From positions 5,456,001 to 5,520,000 of the forward strand of contig CM060200.1 in the NCBI GenBank assembly GCA_030562195.1: a stretch of DNA of 64,000 nucleotides, read 5' to 3'. The notes beneath the pieces were generated by a model. That model searched no databases. It was not told where the DNA came from and worked only from the letters and a program-made list of their open reading frames with translations. Every line of letters starts with the position of its first letter. The stretch's first letter is position 1. Of the stretch, positions 23,801 through 35,200 are shown in pieces. The DNA comes from Nipponacmea schrenckii (taxonomy: Eukaryota; Mollusca; Gastropoda; Lottiidae). Position numbers and translations under genes: made by a program.

Positions 23801-24408
23801 ATTATAGGTACAAACGCTAAAAACCAAAATACACTTCCTACTGTTCTCCATAAATATACCTAATAAAATAAAAGAATATAATTATCATTGCAGAAACACA
23901 TTGTAACATCATTGATTACTTAGTGTAAAGTATGATATGCTAAAAACATATATATTTATATTTGTATTGCCTTTCTACCTGAAAAAGTGATAAACTAAGA
24001 TGAACTGCACAGGAGATTAGGTTTTTGCAGAATGATGCCTGTAAGTCATCAATATCATCCTTATGTAAGCAAATCTATATAAGGTTCTCTTCAATTACAT
24101 CTACACAGTACCAATTATCTATAATCAGTTGGGATTGCAGATTTAATTAGTACTTTCTATAAATTAGTTATGTAGAATTATTAATAGCTTATTAATGATT
24201 CTTTAGCCCTAGCCTATGTATTATGTTAGTATTTAATATACTATCATTATCATTGCATGAAAATGTTGCATGGTAAATAAAAGAGTGAAGTGGGGTGATC
24301 TGACGAATAATAGCTACGAATGACTTTTATAATAACAATACTAAACACCTCTTTCATGAACCATGCATTAACTGTTTCAACTGTTGGTTCTAATTTCTTA
24401 AACTCCAT
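17838..24408 (-). CDS. NDC1: NDC1 (TMEM48) transmembrane nucleoporin (complete, 15 coding exons)
   Basis: NDC1 anchors the nuclear pore complex in the nuclear envelope and is needed for pore insertion. Exons in order: 24349-24408, 23739-23859, 23129-23230, 22841-23006, 22334-22457, 21940-22048, 21574-21622, 21040-21172, 20817-20903, 20288-20522, 19862-19995, 19595-19709, 19347-19447, 18300-18451, 17838-17901. All phases agree, giving 583 aa (human is about 674). The N-terminal half has several hydrophobic membrane segments, e.g. VFWFLAFVPIITSFYILL and FSLLWQVVILGIYLNFSW. Family matches include YLWRTVGSVFW near the start, NEHHIFLVVFGLFEG, LIFKIYQTE, the strongly conserved VFCLSQPGGHPHTWNRIS (about residue 340), QVQIWAVEG, DKFGIVQRSLP and the terminal FVEFKE. 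The linker after PGGHPHTW is shorter than in vertebrates. The start is the only ATG that opens this frame, in MEFKKLEPTVE. It is transcribed divergently from the PDZ gene at 24840. Confidence 0.95.
18575..19115 (-). repeat. Modular interspersed repeat, reverse orientation
   Basis: Its right edge, GAGCATATATTACCTTGCCTG, is the complement of the canonical left end. The body has three to four units carrying complementary ATGAAACTTGGT and GAGTTATTGCC phrases. It lies in an NDC1 intron. Confidence 0.7.
21702..21831 (+). mobile_element. tRNA-derived SINE head (5' part only)
   Basis: A box A-like GGTGGCTCAATTCAATGCTA is followed, at tRNA-like spacing, by a box B-like GGGTTCAATCCC (21751-21762). The body then matches the SINE at 54.6-54.9 kb (TTTTTCAGTCGCGTGTCCCC) before breaking off. 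It lies in an NDC1 intron. Confidence 0.65.
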
Positions 24409-24839
24409 TTTGTAATTAAAAGATGCCTGTGCTTATTCATTCAGTAAAAGTCATACAAGAATAAAGTATTAAATTTCTAAGGTGTTGTGTCTCCCGGCAT
24501 TTTCGAGGTTTCTTACAAAAATTTACCGAATGGAACTTTACTGTGAGTGAAAACGCAATAAAAAAATTTTTTGTGATTTTCATTTCAATCAGTCATTCAA
24601 AGCATAAACTTCGAAGATTCGATTTAACTGAACATTCAAAATGAAATTACGAAACAATGATATTGCTTAAAGTCAAAAATCGACTACTTATTTTTACACA
24701 GTGACTTAATGTCGTTTCACATTCATATTAAGTAGCCTGATATTAACGGTATCCCACATCTTGCAGAAGAATTTTTTGACAAGTTTCGCTATTTTTATTT
24801 TAATATTTTGTTTAGATTTATTTAAAGCTGGAGATTCAA
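24409..24839. promoter_or_regulatory. Shared divergent promoter region of NDC1 and TAX1BP3
   Basis: The two start codons face away from each other 431 bp apart, so both promoters must lie here unless one gene has a remote 5' exon. No convincing TATA box is placed. A CpG-containing string CCCGGCATTTTCGAGG lies at about 24494. A polypyrimidine tract ending TTTAG at about 24816 could be the acceptor of a TAX1BP3 5' UTR intron. Confidence 0.5.
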
Positions 24840-26319
24840 ATGAATGATATGGCAGGCCATACGGCTGGCGATCCACTTGAATGCTACAGTGTATGTATAG
24901 TTTGAAATAATATGATGAGAATATTGAAATGCCTCTTCAATATAGGCTCAACTTAAAATAGTTATAGACCTGAAAATAAATAGTAGGCCTATTAGATCTA
25001 GTAATACAATTTCAACTTAACATCTTGATCTATGATTTTAGGCTACCACAAACCGATAGTCCTAGAGAATTACTTTTGCCAAATATGAAAATTCTCAATC
25101 TATCAGCTTAATTTAATTGTTAAATGCTAGAATGATAGGGCCTACCATATTTACTCAAATTGGTGTCTACACTTACAGATCTAGCCCTAGCCTAGGGCTA
25201 AAGCTTAATTAATATTCCAAAATGAGTTCTTCTGTAATTTAAGGATATGCAATTGCATACATCAGTTTTGGAAAGCAGTTAAATAAGAACAACAATTTTA
25301 TTTTAGATTCCCATTGTGTTAGAGAAAGATGCAGATATAGATAATCAAGGTAATCCTGTTTTAGAACAAGATGGTAAACAGAGATATAGATGTGGATTTC
25401 GAATTGGTGGTGGTATTGATCAAGATCCTTCTCAAAGTCCACAAGGATATCCAGATAAGGTGAATAGGAATACTCTTATGAAGTATTTTACCAGCTAAAT
25501 TATATATATTATATATTGCCAATATTTATAGAATGTCTAGCTGCATGTGGACTTGATTGATTAAATTAGTTTTAGTAATGTTGTGTGTTTTGTAAAAGAT
25601 TGGTAATGTATTGTTTCATTTGATTTGAAGGGAAAATATATCATTGATACTGGGCTGATTATGCCATCATTTCATTCATAAAAGGTTGTAGGAGTTGATA
25701 TGAATTTAATGCATTGAGCTTACATACATGCATTACGTGGTAAAAAACATAACAATACCCAAGTTTGCAATATCTTTATGACTTACTTTCATTATGTATT
25801 TACTTAGTGTAGTAGAATATATAGTAAATAGGCTAATAATCAGGACTTTTGATTTAAATTATTTATTGAATTTGATTTTCTTATTTATAGGGCATTTATG
25901 TTACATATATTCATGAAAATAGTGCTGCTTCCAGATGTGGTCTTCAAATGCATGATAAGATTTTACAGGTAAGCTTGTAAAGATTTCCTTAAATAAATTG
26001 GTATCGTACGCAACTTTGTTTTGTTGCCAAGAAAAGTTAGAATGCTGGTATTTCTTGAGTAAATTGATATTTTGTGTTATTTGTATGTAGGGACAACTGT
26101 CTTTAAATTTCTTTTGTTACATTTTATACTTAGGTAAATGGTAAAGACTTGACAGTTGCTACCCATAAACAGGCTGTAGAATATATTAGACGTAAACCTG
26201 TGTTAAAGATGTTAGTTTATAGAAAAGGGGTTCCCCAATTACATAAACCAGTTAATCCAGGAACTCAATTTCAATCATTTAATCAGTATTCACAATCTCA
26301 ATATCAACAACAATATTAA
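24840..26319 (+). CDS. TAX1BP3: TAX1BP3/Tip-1-like single-PDZ protein (4 exons)
   Basis: Tip-1 is a small cytosolic PDZ protein that competes with scaffold PDZ proteins for C-terminal ligands such as beta-catenin. Exons: 24840-24890, 25307-25459, 25891-25968, 26134-26319; all junctions are phase 0, giving 155 aa. The diagnostic core is CGFRIGGGIDQDPSQSP (vertebrate Tip-1 has GFSIGGGIDQDPSQNP), followed by GIYVTYIHENSAASRCGLQ, the DKILQVNGKDLT strand and the HKQAVEYIRR helix. The carboxylate-binding loop is therefore the Tip-1 type, F-R-I. Differences from human Tip-1 (124 aa) are a distinct N-terminus (MNDMAGHTAGDPL), an acidic insert (DADIDNQGNPVLEQDG) before the core, and a Gln/Tyr-rich tail ending YSQSQYQQQY. 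The first ATG of exon 1 was chosen; an in-frame ATG follows three codons later. Confidence 0.92.
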
Positions 26320-29300
26320 TATAGTTAGTAATATCAAAAGGCCTGACATATCATGAAGAAAAATTTCATGTGTATTTGAGCATTCTTGTCATTTACATTT
26401 CCTTTTGATAAATGAAACCAAAAACTGTAGTTTTGAAGACTATTCTGCTTTGGCCTAAACATATATATATTTCTCAACATTAATTGCATTAGAGTAAGCC
26501 CATAGAAATTGCTCTTGTTAAACCAATCAATAAATGCATGTGGTTCAGACCAGTATCTGTATTTACATTGAGTTTTTAAAAGTTATGGCTATATGGTCGA
26601 TCAAGGATATATGTGCACATTTAGAGATGATGAAAACAAAAATATCACGCAAATATCTTCATTGAATATTAATAGTACTTAAAATAATATCAGTACTGCT
26701 GTTTGAAAGAGGTTGTCAAATTGTTACTGCATTAGAAGGTAGTTTCTATACTAGTTTTGGTGCATTTATTTTATTTCTATAGTTATATTTTATATAGTTT
26801 TATATAGATTGTATATATATTTGCTGATTACATTTATTCTTGATTACTATTTCATTGTGGTCAGAGTATGTGCCTCCTGTTTTAAGGATTGAACAAATTG
26901 ATTGATTTATATGAATATGGAAGTATGCAATTGGCAATTGTATTTTTCTACAGTGAATGGCTTGCAACCATAACCTAAACCCACCTTTAAAACTACGTTT
27001 ATTATATTCGTCCTATTTTGGGGGGTTTTAAAGTGTCAACGACAAAAATCAGGACCTTCCATATTTTTTTTCATAGCAGAATATATCTTGAACATTAACT
27101 TGGTAACCCACTGTCTTTATAAACAAAAGTAGCACACAATTTGTGATATACAGAAAATAATTTGGGGGTTGTCAAAATATTCTATGTTGCCTTGGTGATG
27201 AAAAAGTTATGTTAAACTTTGTGAGAAATGTTGGCTATCAATTTATTTTTTATATTATAGAATACTTAATAATATTGCAGATTTATATTTTTGACTGTCA
27301 TTCATATATTATGAAACTGCCTTACTTTGGTTGTGCACATTCCTGTTTAAATATGCTCACACATGCTTTCTGCTCTTCTGTCATAGCCACATAGCATATA
27401 TATATCAAAATAAAATGTAATAATCCTTTCTTGGGTGATAAATAACCATGACTACTGTATGTAATTTTTTAAGTACATATCATTTTGTCTATATAATTGT
27501 TTTGTATTTTGTATTTGTTGTTAAAATGTTTGATGCCATATATTAATAGATGATTTTAAAGAATGAAGTAAAATATCTATTTTCTTCCAATTGTTTATTG
27601 GTTTACTATTTGGTAGAGCTCAAGTTCAGCACTCTTTACTAAAATGTACCGCAAGACTTCCTGGACGTATTTACTTTTAGAATTGATATTTAGTGATTTA
27701 TGATGCATCTGAGAGTGTTACAAATGCCTTGGAAAAGATACATATTTTGTACCAATTTATTTCCTAAATATGCAGCTGAAGTTGAGCTTTATGAGATATC
27801 CTATAACCTAAGTTTGTGCTCTGCTCTGTGATGTTCTAGAAAATTCAATATTGATACTTTTTGGTAAAATTCTTTATATATATCGTATTTGAACAAAATG
27901 ATGTACTTTTTACTATTTAATTAGCAATATTATAGCTTTTACCTTATTCTTTTTTTACCTGTCTTAGGTGAGTTCAACAAACTGAGCTCAGTCAATTTAT
28001 TTACATATGTATTTTCATTTTTTTTCTTTTCTGTTCCAAAGATTTCAGAATCCATCAATAGAAAAAAATAAATATTTTTAGATCAAAACAATTTACTTTT
28101 CATTCATTTATATCTCTTTTGCTTGAAAGGAAAACGATATTTTTTCAGGCCACTATAATTGATTTCCCAAGGCACTTTATATTATTATTGCAGTTCTTTG
28201 TTATTTTAAGTGCTGGTTTTTCAAGAAAATAAAGAATGGTGAAGAAACCATTATGTCATCTATTCATGCCTTAAAAACAAGGTATGAAAATATGAAATGA
28301 AAACACCCAAGAACATCACAGGACATTTATTAATATATTTTTGATTTAAACGCCTGAAACAGCAGTTTTTTAAACAATAGGCATATAAATTAATCATTAC
28401 TGCCATAAACATAGCTTACACAGTCTTTAGTGGCCATCTGAAATTAAACTAATATACCAGTACAATAATAATCATTTTGATATGTAAACTACAGCCAGTC
28501 AAAATATCAAAAAGGATTTAAAATTTGAGCTTGAAATGTAAGAAATATGTGCATTTTTCTTTTGCCCAGTTCAAAGCATCATGAATAATTAAATTTAGAA
28601 ATTTCTTAATCCTGCTCAGATTCCTTAACAAAATGAAGCTCATATTTAAATTCTAAAAAATTTTTCTGCAAAAATATGTTATATTATCAAATATGATTTT
28701 CACCTATTAGATCAGACTTTGAAAAAGTAAAAAATACAAAAATATATATATATACGAAACAAATAAGATAACTACGAAAGTTTCGAAAGTTGTTATCTTA
28801 AATAATTTATTACAGTATGTTATGGGGCTGATCAAGATGTTAATAATTTGGTTAATAATCCAAATTTTCTCTGGAAATATATAATTTGATGGTAATATGT
28901 TTCTTTTCAACAGGGTTCAATCAAAGTCAAATAGTTTGAAGATTTGCAAGCCAACTTTGAAAATATTAAATAATTTTAAGATGATTATAAACATGGACAA
29001 AATTTAGTCTCCAATTAATTCTTTGCCATAAAAAATATATTTTATGAAATGTTATTTTACACAGCAACTTTCTGTGGTGATATATATTATAAAACCAATC
29101 TAATAGTTTGTACATTTACAAATATAATACTAAATATCTACTATGCGTAGTACAAAATATAAAAATTACTATGACTTAATATAATCTAATCACTCGGTAT
29201 GATTTATTGCAAACTTTAAAAAAAATGAAAGAAAGTAAAACTTAATTGGACGGTTTATTGAGAAAGACAGATTTACCACTCATTCTAAAAACCTAAAGTA

Positions 29301-30149
29301 TAGGTTTCCTTAATACCTAAACACTGCTTTTTGAACAATTGAGGATAAACAATGTTGTATTTTTCTAACAAGATTTCATGCAATAACTCTTTGTATTAAA
29401 ATTTAATGAATTATGTTATATTTGTACTGTTTCACTCTATTGGTTATCGCAAAGAATGTAGCTTTCATGATTAAGGAATTTCATGTCCCTTAATGGATAT
29501 CTAAGATGGATATTTCAGATGTCCCTAGACGGATATATTAAAGTAAAAATAGTTCTCATAGTACCAAAAAAAAAATGACTCAAAAAGGTAGTCAAAGTTA
29601 AAACAAAATAATCCTTAAATACTATATAACAAAAAATATATTAACCTACATCAGAAATATATAACAATGCACATCAGAATACCCTAACTATTATTATCAC
29701 AATTTGTATATCATATCATATTTTATCACAATTAATTTGAAAAACAAATAGTTTACAAACTAATTTTATAAACATTTTGTACAGATATTTCAAGAAAAAT
29801 AAAGAGAGTCCAAGGGAGGTAATTCAATGGAATGATTTGAGGACTATGAAAATTTTGTGAAGCAAAATCAGAAACAGAAGAGGGCACGGCTTGTTGACCT
29901 TTGGTTGTCATATGTGAGGTAATGTGGGAATAATAATACTTTAGTTTTTTTTTAAACGATACATTATTGTAATTTTATAATAACATAACGAAAATATAAT
30001 CCTTAACAATACATGTATTACAATCTGTAGGCCTATGTGTCAATATCTAAATTGTTCTTTAATTCTTTATTGATTCTGCAGAAAACTTATTTACATAAAT
30101 TAGTGATTGTACAAGTTTATATAAACACAAAATAGAACTTAAAATAACA

Positions 30150-30240
30150 CATTTTATAAAATACACATGGAATAACAGACATTTTATAAAAATACACATG
30201 GAATACCAGACATTTTATAAAATATACACATTAAATACCA
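30150..30240 (+). repeat. Three-copy tandem repeat of about 34 bp
   Basis: CATTTTATAAAATACACATG recurs three times with small indels. Confidence 0.75.
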
Positions 30241-30861
30241 GTAGCATTAAAGGGACCGTGTTTTAACAGTTATAGTTCATGGATCTTAGGTGTAGGCCTA
30301 TAGACAAATATATCAAAATTTTGGTTGATTGGACGGATGGCTTAAAAACAAAACATCTACAAATAAAATACAAAATATAATGCATTAAAAATTTATCTTT
30401 AAAATAGTAGAGAGATGGATCATAGGAATGTGAAGTTAAATCGAAGTTAAAACATTTATAGTGCAAAATTTTAACAACTGACGTCTTCATAAAATGAAAT
30501 TAGGGCCTCCTAATCAAAGTCCGCGGTCATTTTTATAATTTATGGCTATATATTTTAGGTTGTTGGACTAGCTACCTATTTTTCTAATTCATGATCACAG
30601 AATAATATTGTGTCAAATTGAAAAGGAAAAAATCAAAAATTTAAGAACAAATTTATAGTTAATAACATTATAATCTGCAATCTGATATAAGCCCTGCTTT
30701 GCTTTAAACAAGAAAGAATAAAAATGATAATGGTTAGAAAGTTGAGACAGTGTATATTTATAAGATCTGTAGCAATAATATATTCACATTTTTTATAGCC
30801 TTGATACAATTAAAGTTAGCACTAACAGTTAGAACTGATCTTGTAAAGATGTAATAATAGT

Positions 30862-31735
30862 AGAACTATAGCACTGATATTATAATAATAGAACTATAGC
30901 ACTGATATTATAATAATGGAACTATAGCACTGATATTATAATAATAGAACTATAGCACCGATATTATAATAATGGAACTTACACTGATATATAATAATAG
31001 AACTATAGCACTGATATTATAATAATGGAACTATAGCACTGATATTATAATAATAGAACTATAGCACTGATATTATAATAATAGAACTATAGCACTGATA
31101 TTATAATAATAGAACTATAGCACTGATTTATAATAATAGAACTATAGCACTGATATTATAATAATAGAACTATAGCACTGATATTATAATAATAGAACTA
31201 TAGCACTGATATTATAATAATAGGGAAATATAGCACTGATATTATAATAATAGAACTATAGCACTGATATTATAATAATAGAACTATAGCACTGATATTA
31301 TAATAATAGAACTATAGCACCGACATTATAATAATGGAACTATAGCACTGATATTATAATAATAGAACTATAGCACTGATATTATAATAATAGAACTATA
31401 GCACTGATATTATAATAATAGAACTATAGCACTGATATTATAATAATAGAACTATAGCACTGATATTATAATAATAGAACTATAGCACTGATATTATAAT
31501 AATAGAACTATAGCACTGTATATAATAATAGAACTATAGCACTGATATTATAATAATAGAACTATAGCACGATATTATAATAATAGAACTTAGCACTGAT
31601 ATTATAATAATAGAACTATAGCACTGATATTATAATAATAGAACTTAGCACTGATATTATAAAATAGAACTATAGCACTGAATAATAATAATAAAACTAT
31701 AGCACTGATATTATGAAGATACAGCTATAGCACTA
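30862..31735 (+). repeat. 28-bp minisatellite, about 31 copies
   Basis: The unit contains ACTATAGCACTGATATTATA and AATAATAGA. Many copies are identical, and others carry single-base changes or one- to four-base deletions. Degenerate copies extend to about 31970. It lies downstream of GLIS, possibly inside its 3' UTR or between the convergent genes. Confidence 0.95.
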
Positions 31736-32285
31736 ATAAATAGCAATGATTGTACTTTAGCACTGGTATAATAAGAATATTGGTATAGCAATAACAACAT
31801 GATAGTGCTATATCTGTGATTTTATAAAGATAGAAAAAAGCACTATACCACTAATGTATATATAGAACACTGATATTATAAAAATAACAGTGGCATGACT
31901 ATAGCACTAGAATAATACAAACAGAACTTCAGCACTGATATCACTAAAGGATTAGTGATTATATCATTATAGCACTATTTCACTAATATATCTTTAACAA
32001 CTGTTTAATAACAAATTTATATCACATAATAATTATAACAAAAACAGTCCTTTGTGTTTATTACTGAATTCAGTAGTGAACATGTGACAAATCTATAAAA
32101 ATAAGACAAGTCTAAATGACCAAACTTAATGCTGACTATTTAAAATATGGAGTCCAGGCAAAGTAATAATTTTATAAATGTTTATCAGCAGATTGTCCAG
32201 AAGTATTAATATAAATGAAATCTTTGTAACTGACTAATATTAAAAATGAAAATATTTCCAAATTAAAACTTCTTCTAATTACATC

Positions 32286-35200
32286 TTAAGATGTTCCTTC
32301 AGCATAAACTGGATTAGTATGATTACTATTACCATCTACTGCTGTCAGTTGTAAATATTGTTGTAAGTTTACATCATCATTAATACTAGTTGTTATGCCT
32401 AATGATTCTAATGGTTCTTGGATTGGATCCATGTAACCTGAAAACAATAAGTCACAGTAATGTTTTTTCAGCAAATTAATAATTAGACAGTTCTTTTCAG
32501 GATTTATAATCTATAAATCGTGAAAGATAAAAATAATAGGTCTTCTTAAAGAAATTTAGTATTCTAAAAAATTTAATGTTTCAAAGGGGACATACAAATG
32601 TCAGACAAATAAATCTTCCTGATATTATCTATAAGTATAATAATACTTCATAGAACGTGAAAGAATAACTCCTGTCACAAACCTTGTTGATTATTAAAAG
32701 CCATGTAATTCTGGTCATCATAATTATAGGCTTGATAATTAGCGTAATTACGTTGTGCTTGCATCATTCCCATTCGACAACTATTAGTACTGGTATAAGC
32801 ATTGCTATTAAAATAGTTATTTCTCACTGCATTATATTGTGGATATTGGCTGCTTATATCTGAAAGAAAAATTGAAATCAAATCAAAATAGCTCCATAAC
32901 TAAACATTGCAAGTAGAAATTCACTTACCAGAAATCAAATGAAATCAATTTGTTTTTACTGATTGTGAATAATCTTAATCAGATAACATAAAGATGTGAC
33001 ACAAGTAAGCGCGTAGCCAATTATAGATACTGCAGAAATTTTCCAGGAAAACATTCTAGCAAAAGTACTTTGTCATTTATTAGGCTATTTTAAGTTTTAA
33101 GTGAAGCCAATTAATTCGAATGCATTATTGTGAGGTAGAATTGGTTGTAGAAATAGAATTACCTTGTGAATTGGTATAATTATAATTATTATATGTTGTC
33201 ATACCCATACTAGATTGTGGTATATTATGTTGTATAGGAGGTAAAGGCCTTGGACTTAACATATTATGATTAGAAGCTGGTGAATAGCCACCAAGGCTGT
33301 AATAAAAGACATAGTTCATTATCTTCCACATTGTCTGTTTTAAAAGGATATAATCTTCTGAAGATTTGCTGTAAAGGTTGACATCTCTTCCTGACCATTA
33401 TTAACTTTCTCATGTATAGATTTAAATCACAGGTCATCACACTAATGTTATATTTTTCATGAATTGCAGAAGTAACACATTATAAAATCAATCCTCAGAA
33501 GTGATACTGATAAAGTTCTGACAGAAAGTTCAAGACTAAAACAAGTTAGACATTTTGAATAGTAAGTTAAGAACACTGAATAAAATCTCTAATTTGACCT
33601 CGAGAGTATGTTACAGTTTAGTAGACACAAAAACAATAATTTTGATATCTTATCTCATTATTATCAAACTCCTCCGCAAATGTTATTGACCCTTTACATC
33701 CCGATTTAGAAAATAATTTACAGTTTTTCAAATTGACTACAAATTGTTGTGGATCCTACAAATTACCTGATGTACTCTAATTTCCGATTCTGTAATCAAT
33801 AGAATCAATGGTTAAAACTAGACACAGCAAATTAAAGTCACCAAAATAGAATTAAAGTAACTCTAGTGTTTAAAGTATAAACAGAACAATAATTGAATAA
33901 AAATACACAAACCTGTCAGTAGATTCATCAACAACACCCAGTCCAGTATTAGAACCAGTGATAGCAGGACTACCATGTTGTACACTACCAGGTGATTGTT
34001 GACTACTGCCAACACTAGTTGTACCTAATCTACTTGATAGATTACCAAAACTCATTCCTACAAAATATTGTCTGACATTGTAAAAAGCAGTATCAAATTG
34101 TGGGGTTACCTTACAGTTGGTCACCAGACATTTGCCATCCATAGAAATAAGAAATAAGCCAATTTTCACACCATGGTATTCTATAACTTGGAGGGTAACA
34201 TATATCTTTTCTAAACATCCATAATGAAGTTCTCTTGTGAATTTTCATAACTGACTTCTAAAGGTTTGAATGGTGTACAGCAAAAGCTGTTGCGTATATT
34301 GTACTGAATATTGCATAAACTTTACTACCCTTAGTCCTTGATATAAATTTTTTGGTTAAGTTATTATTTGATTATATTTTATAAGTATAACTAACAAACT
34401 CATTAACAAGTTATACATACCAGTAAATAGATCATTAGCAGACATTAAACAATGTGTGGTTTGACCCAAACCATTTTCATTATGGTCCATTGGTGATCCG
34501 TTAGATCGCAATTGGTGAATCTTCAAACAATCTTTCAATATATCTGGTTGACTAAAATCTACTGTTTCTGTTTTTAACTTCAAAAAAAGAAAGAAAAGGG
34601 TTATACTATACAAGTAACTTAATAAGAATGCAAAACTAACTTGGATCCATTCATACAGGGTTTATCAATCAATAATTTACAAAGATCAGCACATTCTTTT
34701 ACAAAATCAAGGACAGAAGTAAAGTTAAGTTCTTACCTTTTTCTTGATTTGTTGATCTTTCTGTGTATGATTTTTGACGTGTTTACGTAATGAACTAGGA
34801 TCGGTATATCTCTTAGTACAGCCAGGAACTTGACATGCATACGGTTTCTGGATAAAAATTACAAACAGTATTATAAATTAAATTGATGTAACCAGTCTAT
34901 AATAAAGTCTAGTTTATAACATCAATGTCTTAATAAATTCTAGTTTATAAAATCAGTGTCTTAGCATCATTATATGTAGTAGAAAGTTATGTTTTTGTTT
35001 GTCAAGTTCAATAACTATAAATCCAATGTTGGATAACAAAGTAAACTTACAGTATCGAGATGTGTCCGTTGATGTTTAGCTCTATCTGATGAATTACTGA
35101 AAGCTTTTTTACAATCTTTATATGTACATAAATAAGGTCGCTCTCCGGTATGGGATCTCAGGTGTATCTTTAAATTCTCTAATCTGGAGAAAGCTTTAGT

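Larger units (their letters stand above)
26320..32285. other. Convergent 3' region between TAX1BP3 and GLIS
   Basis: It holds the 3' UTRs of two converging genes and no further coding exon that I can support. Candidate plus-strand AATAAA signals lie near 27410 and 28230. Repeats inside are a three-copy 34-bp tandem repeat at 30150-30240 and a long 28-bp minisatellite at 30862-31735, listed separately. Confidence 0.4.

Noticed and set aside
25239..25442. 67-codon minus-strand open frame
   Set aside because: It is the antisense shadow of the TAX1BP3 PDZ exon.
30862..31735. CRISPR-like array
   Set aside because: Units are contiguous with no spacers and the DNA is eukaryotic; it is a minisatellite.
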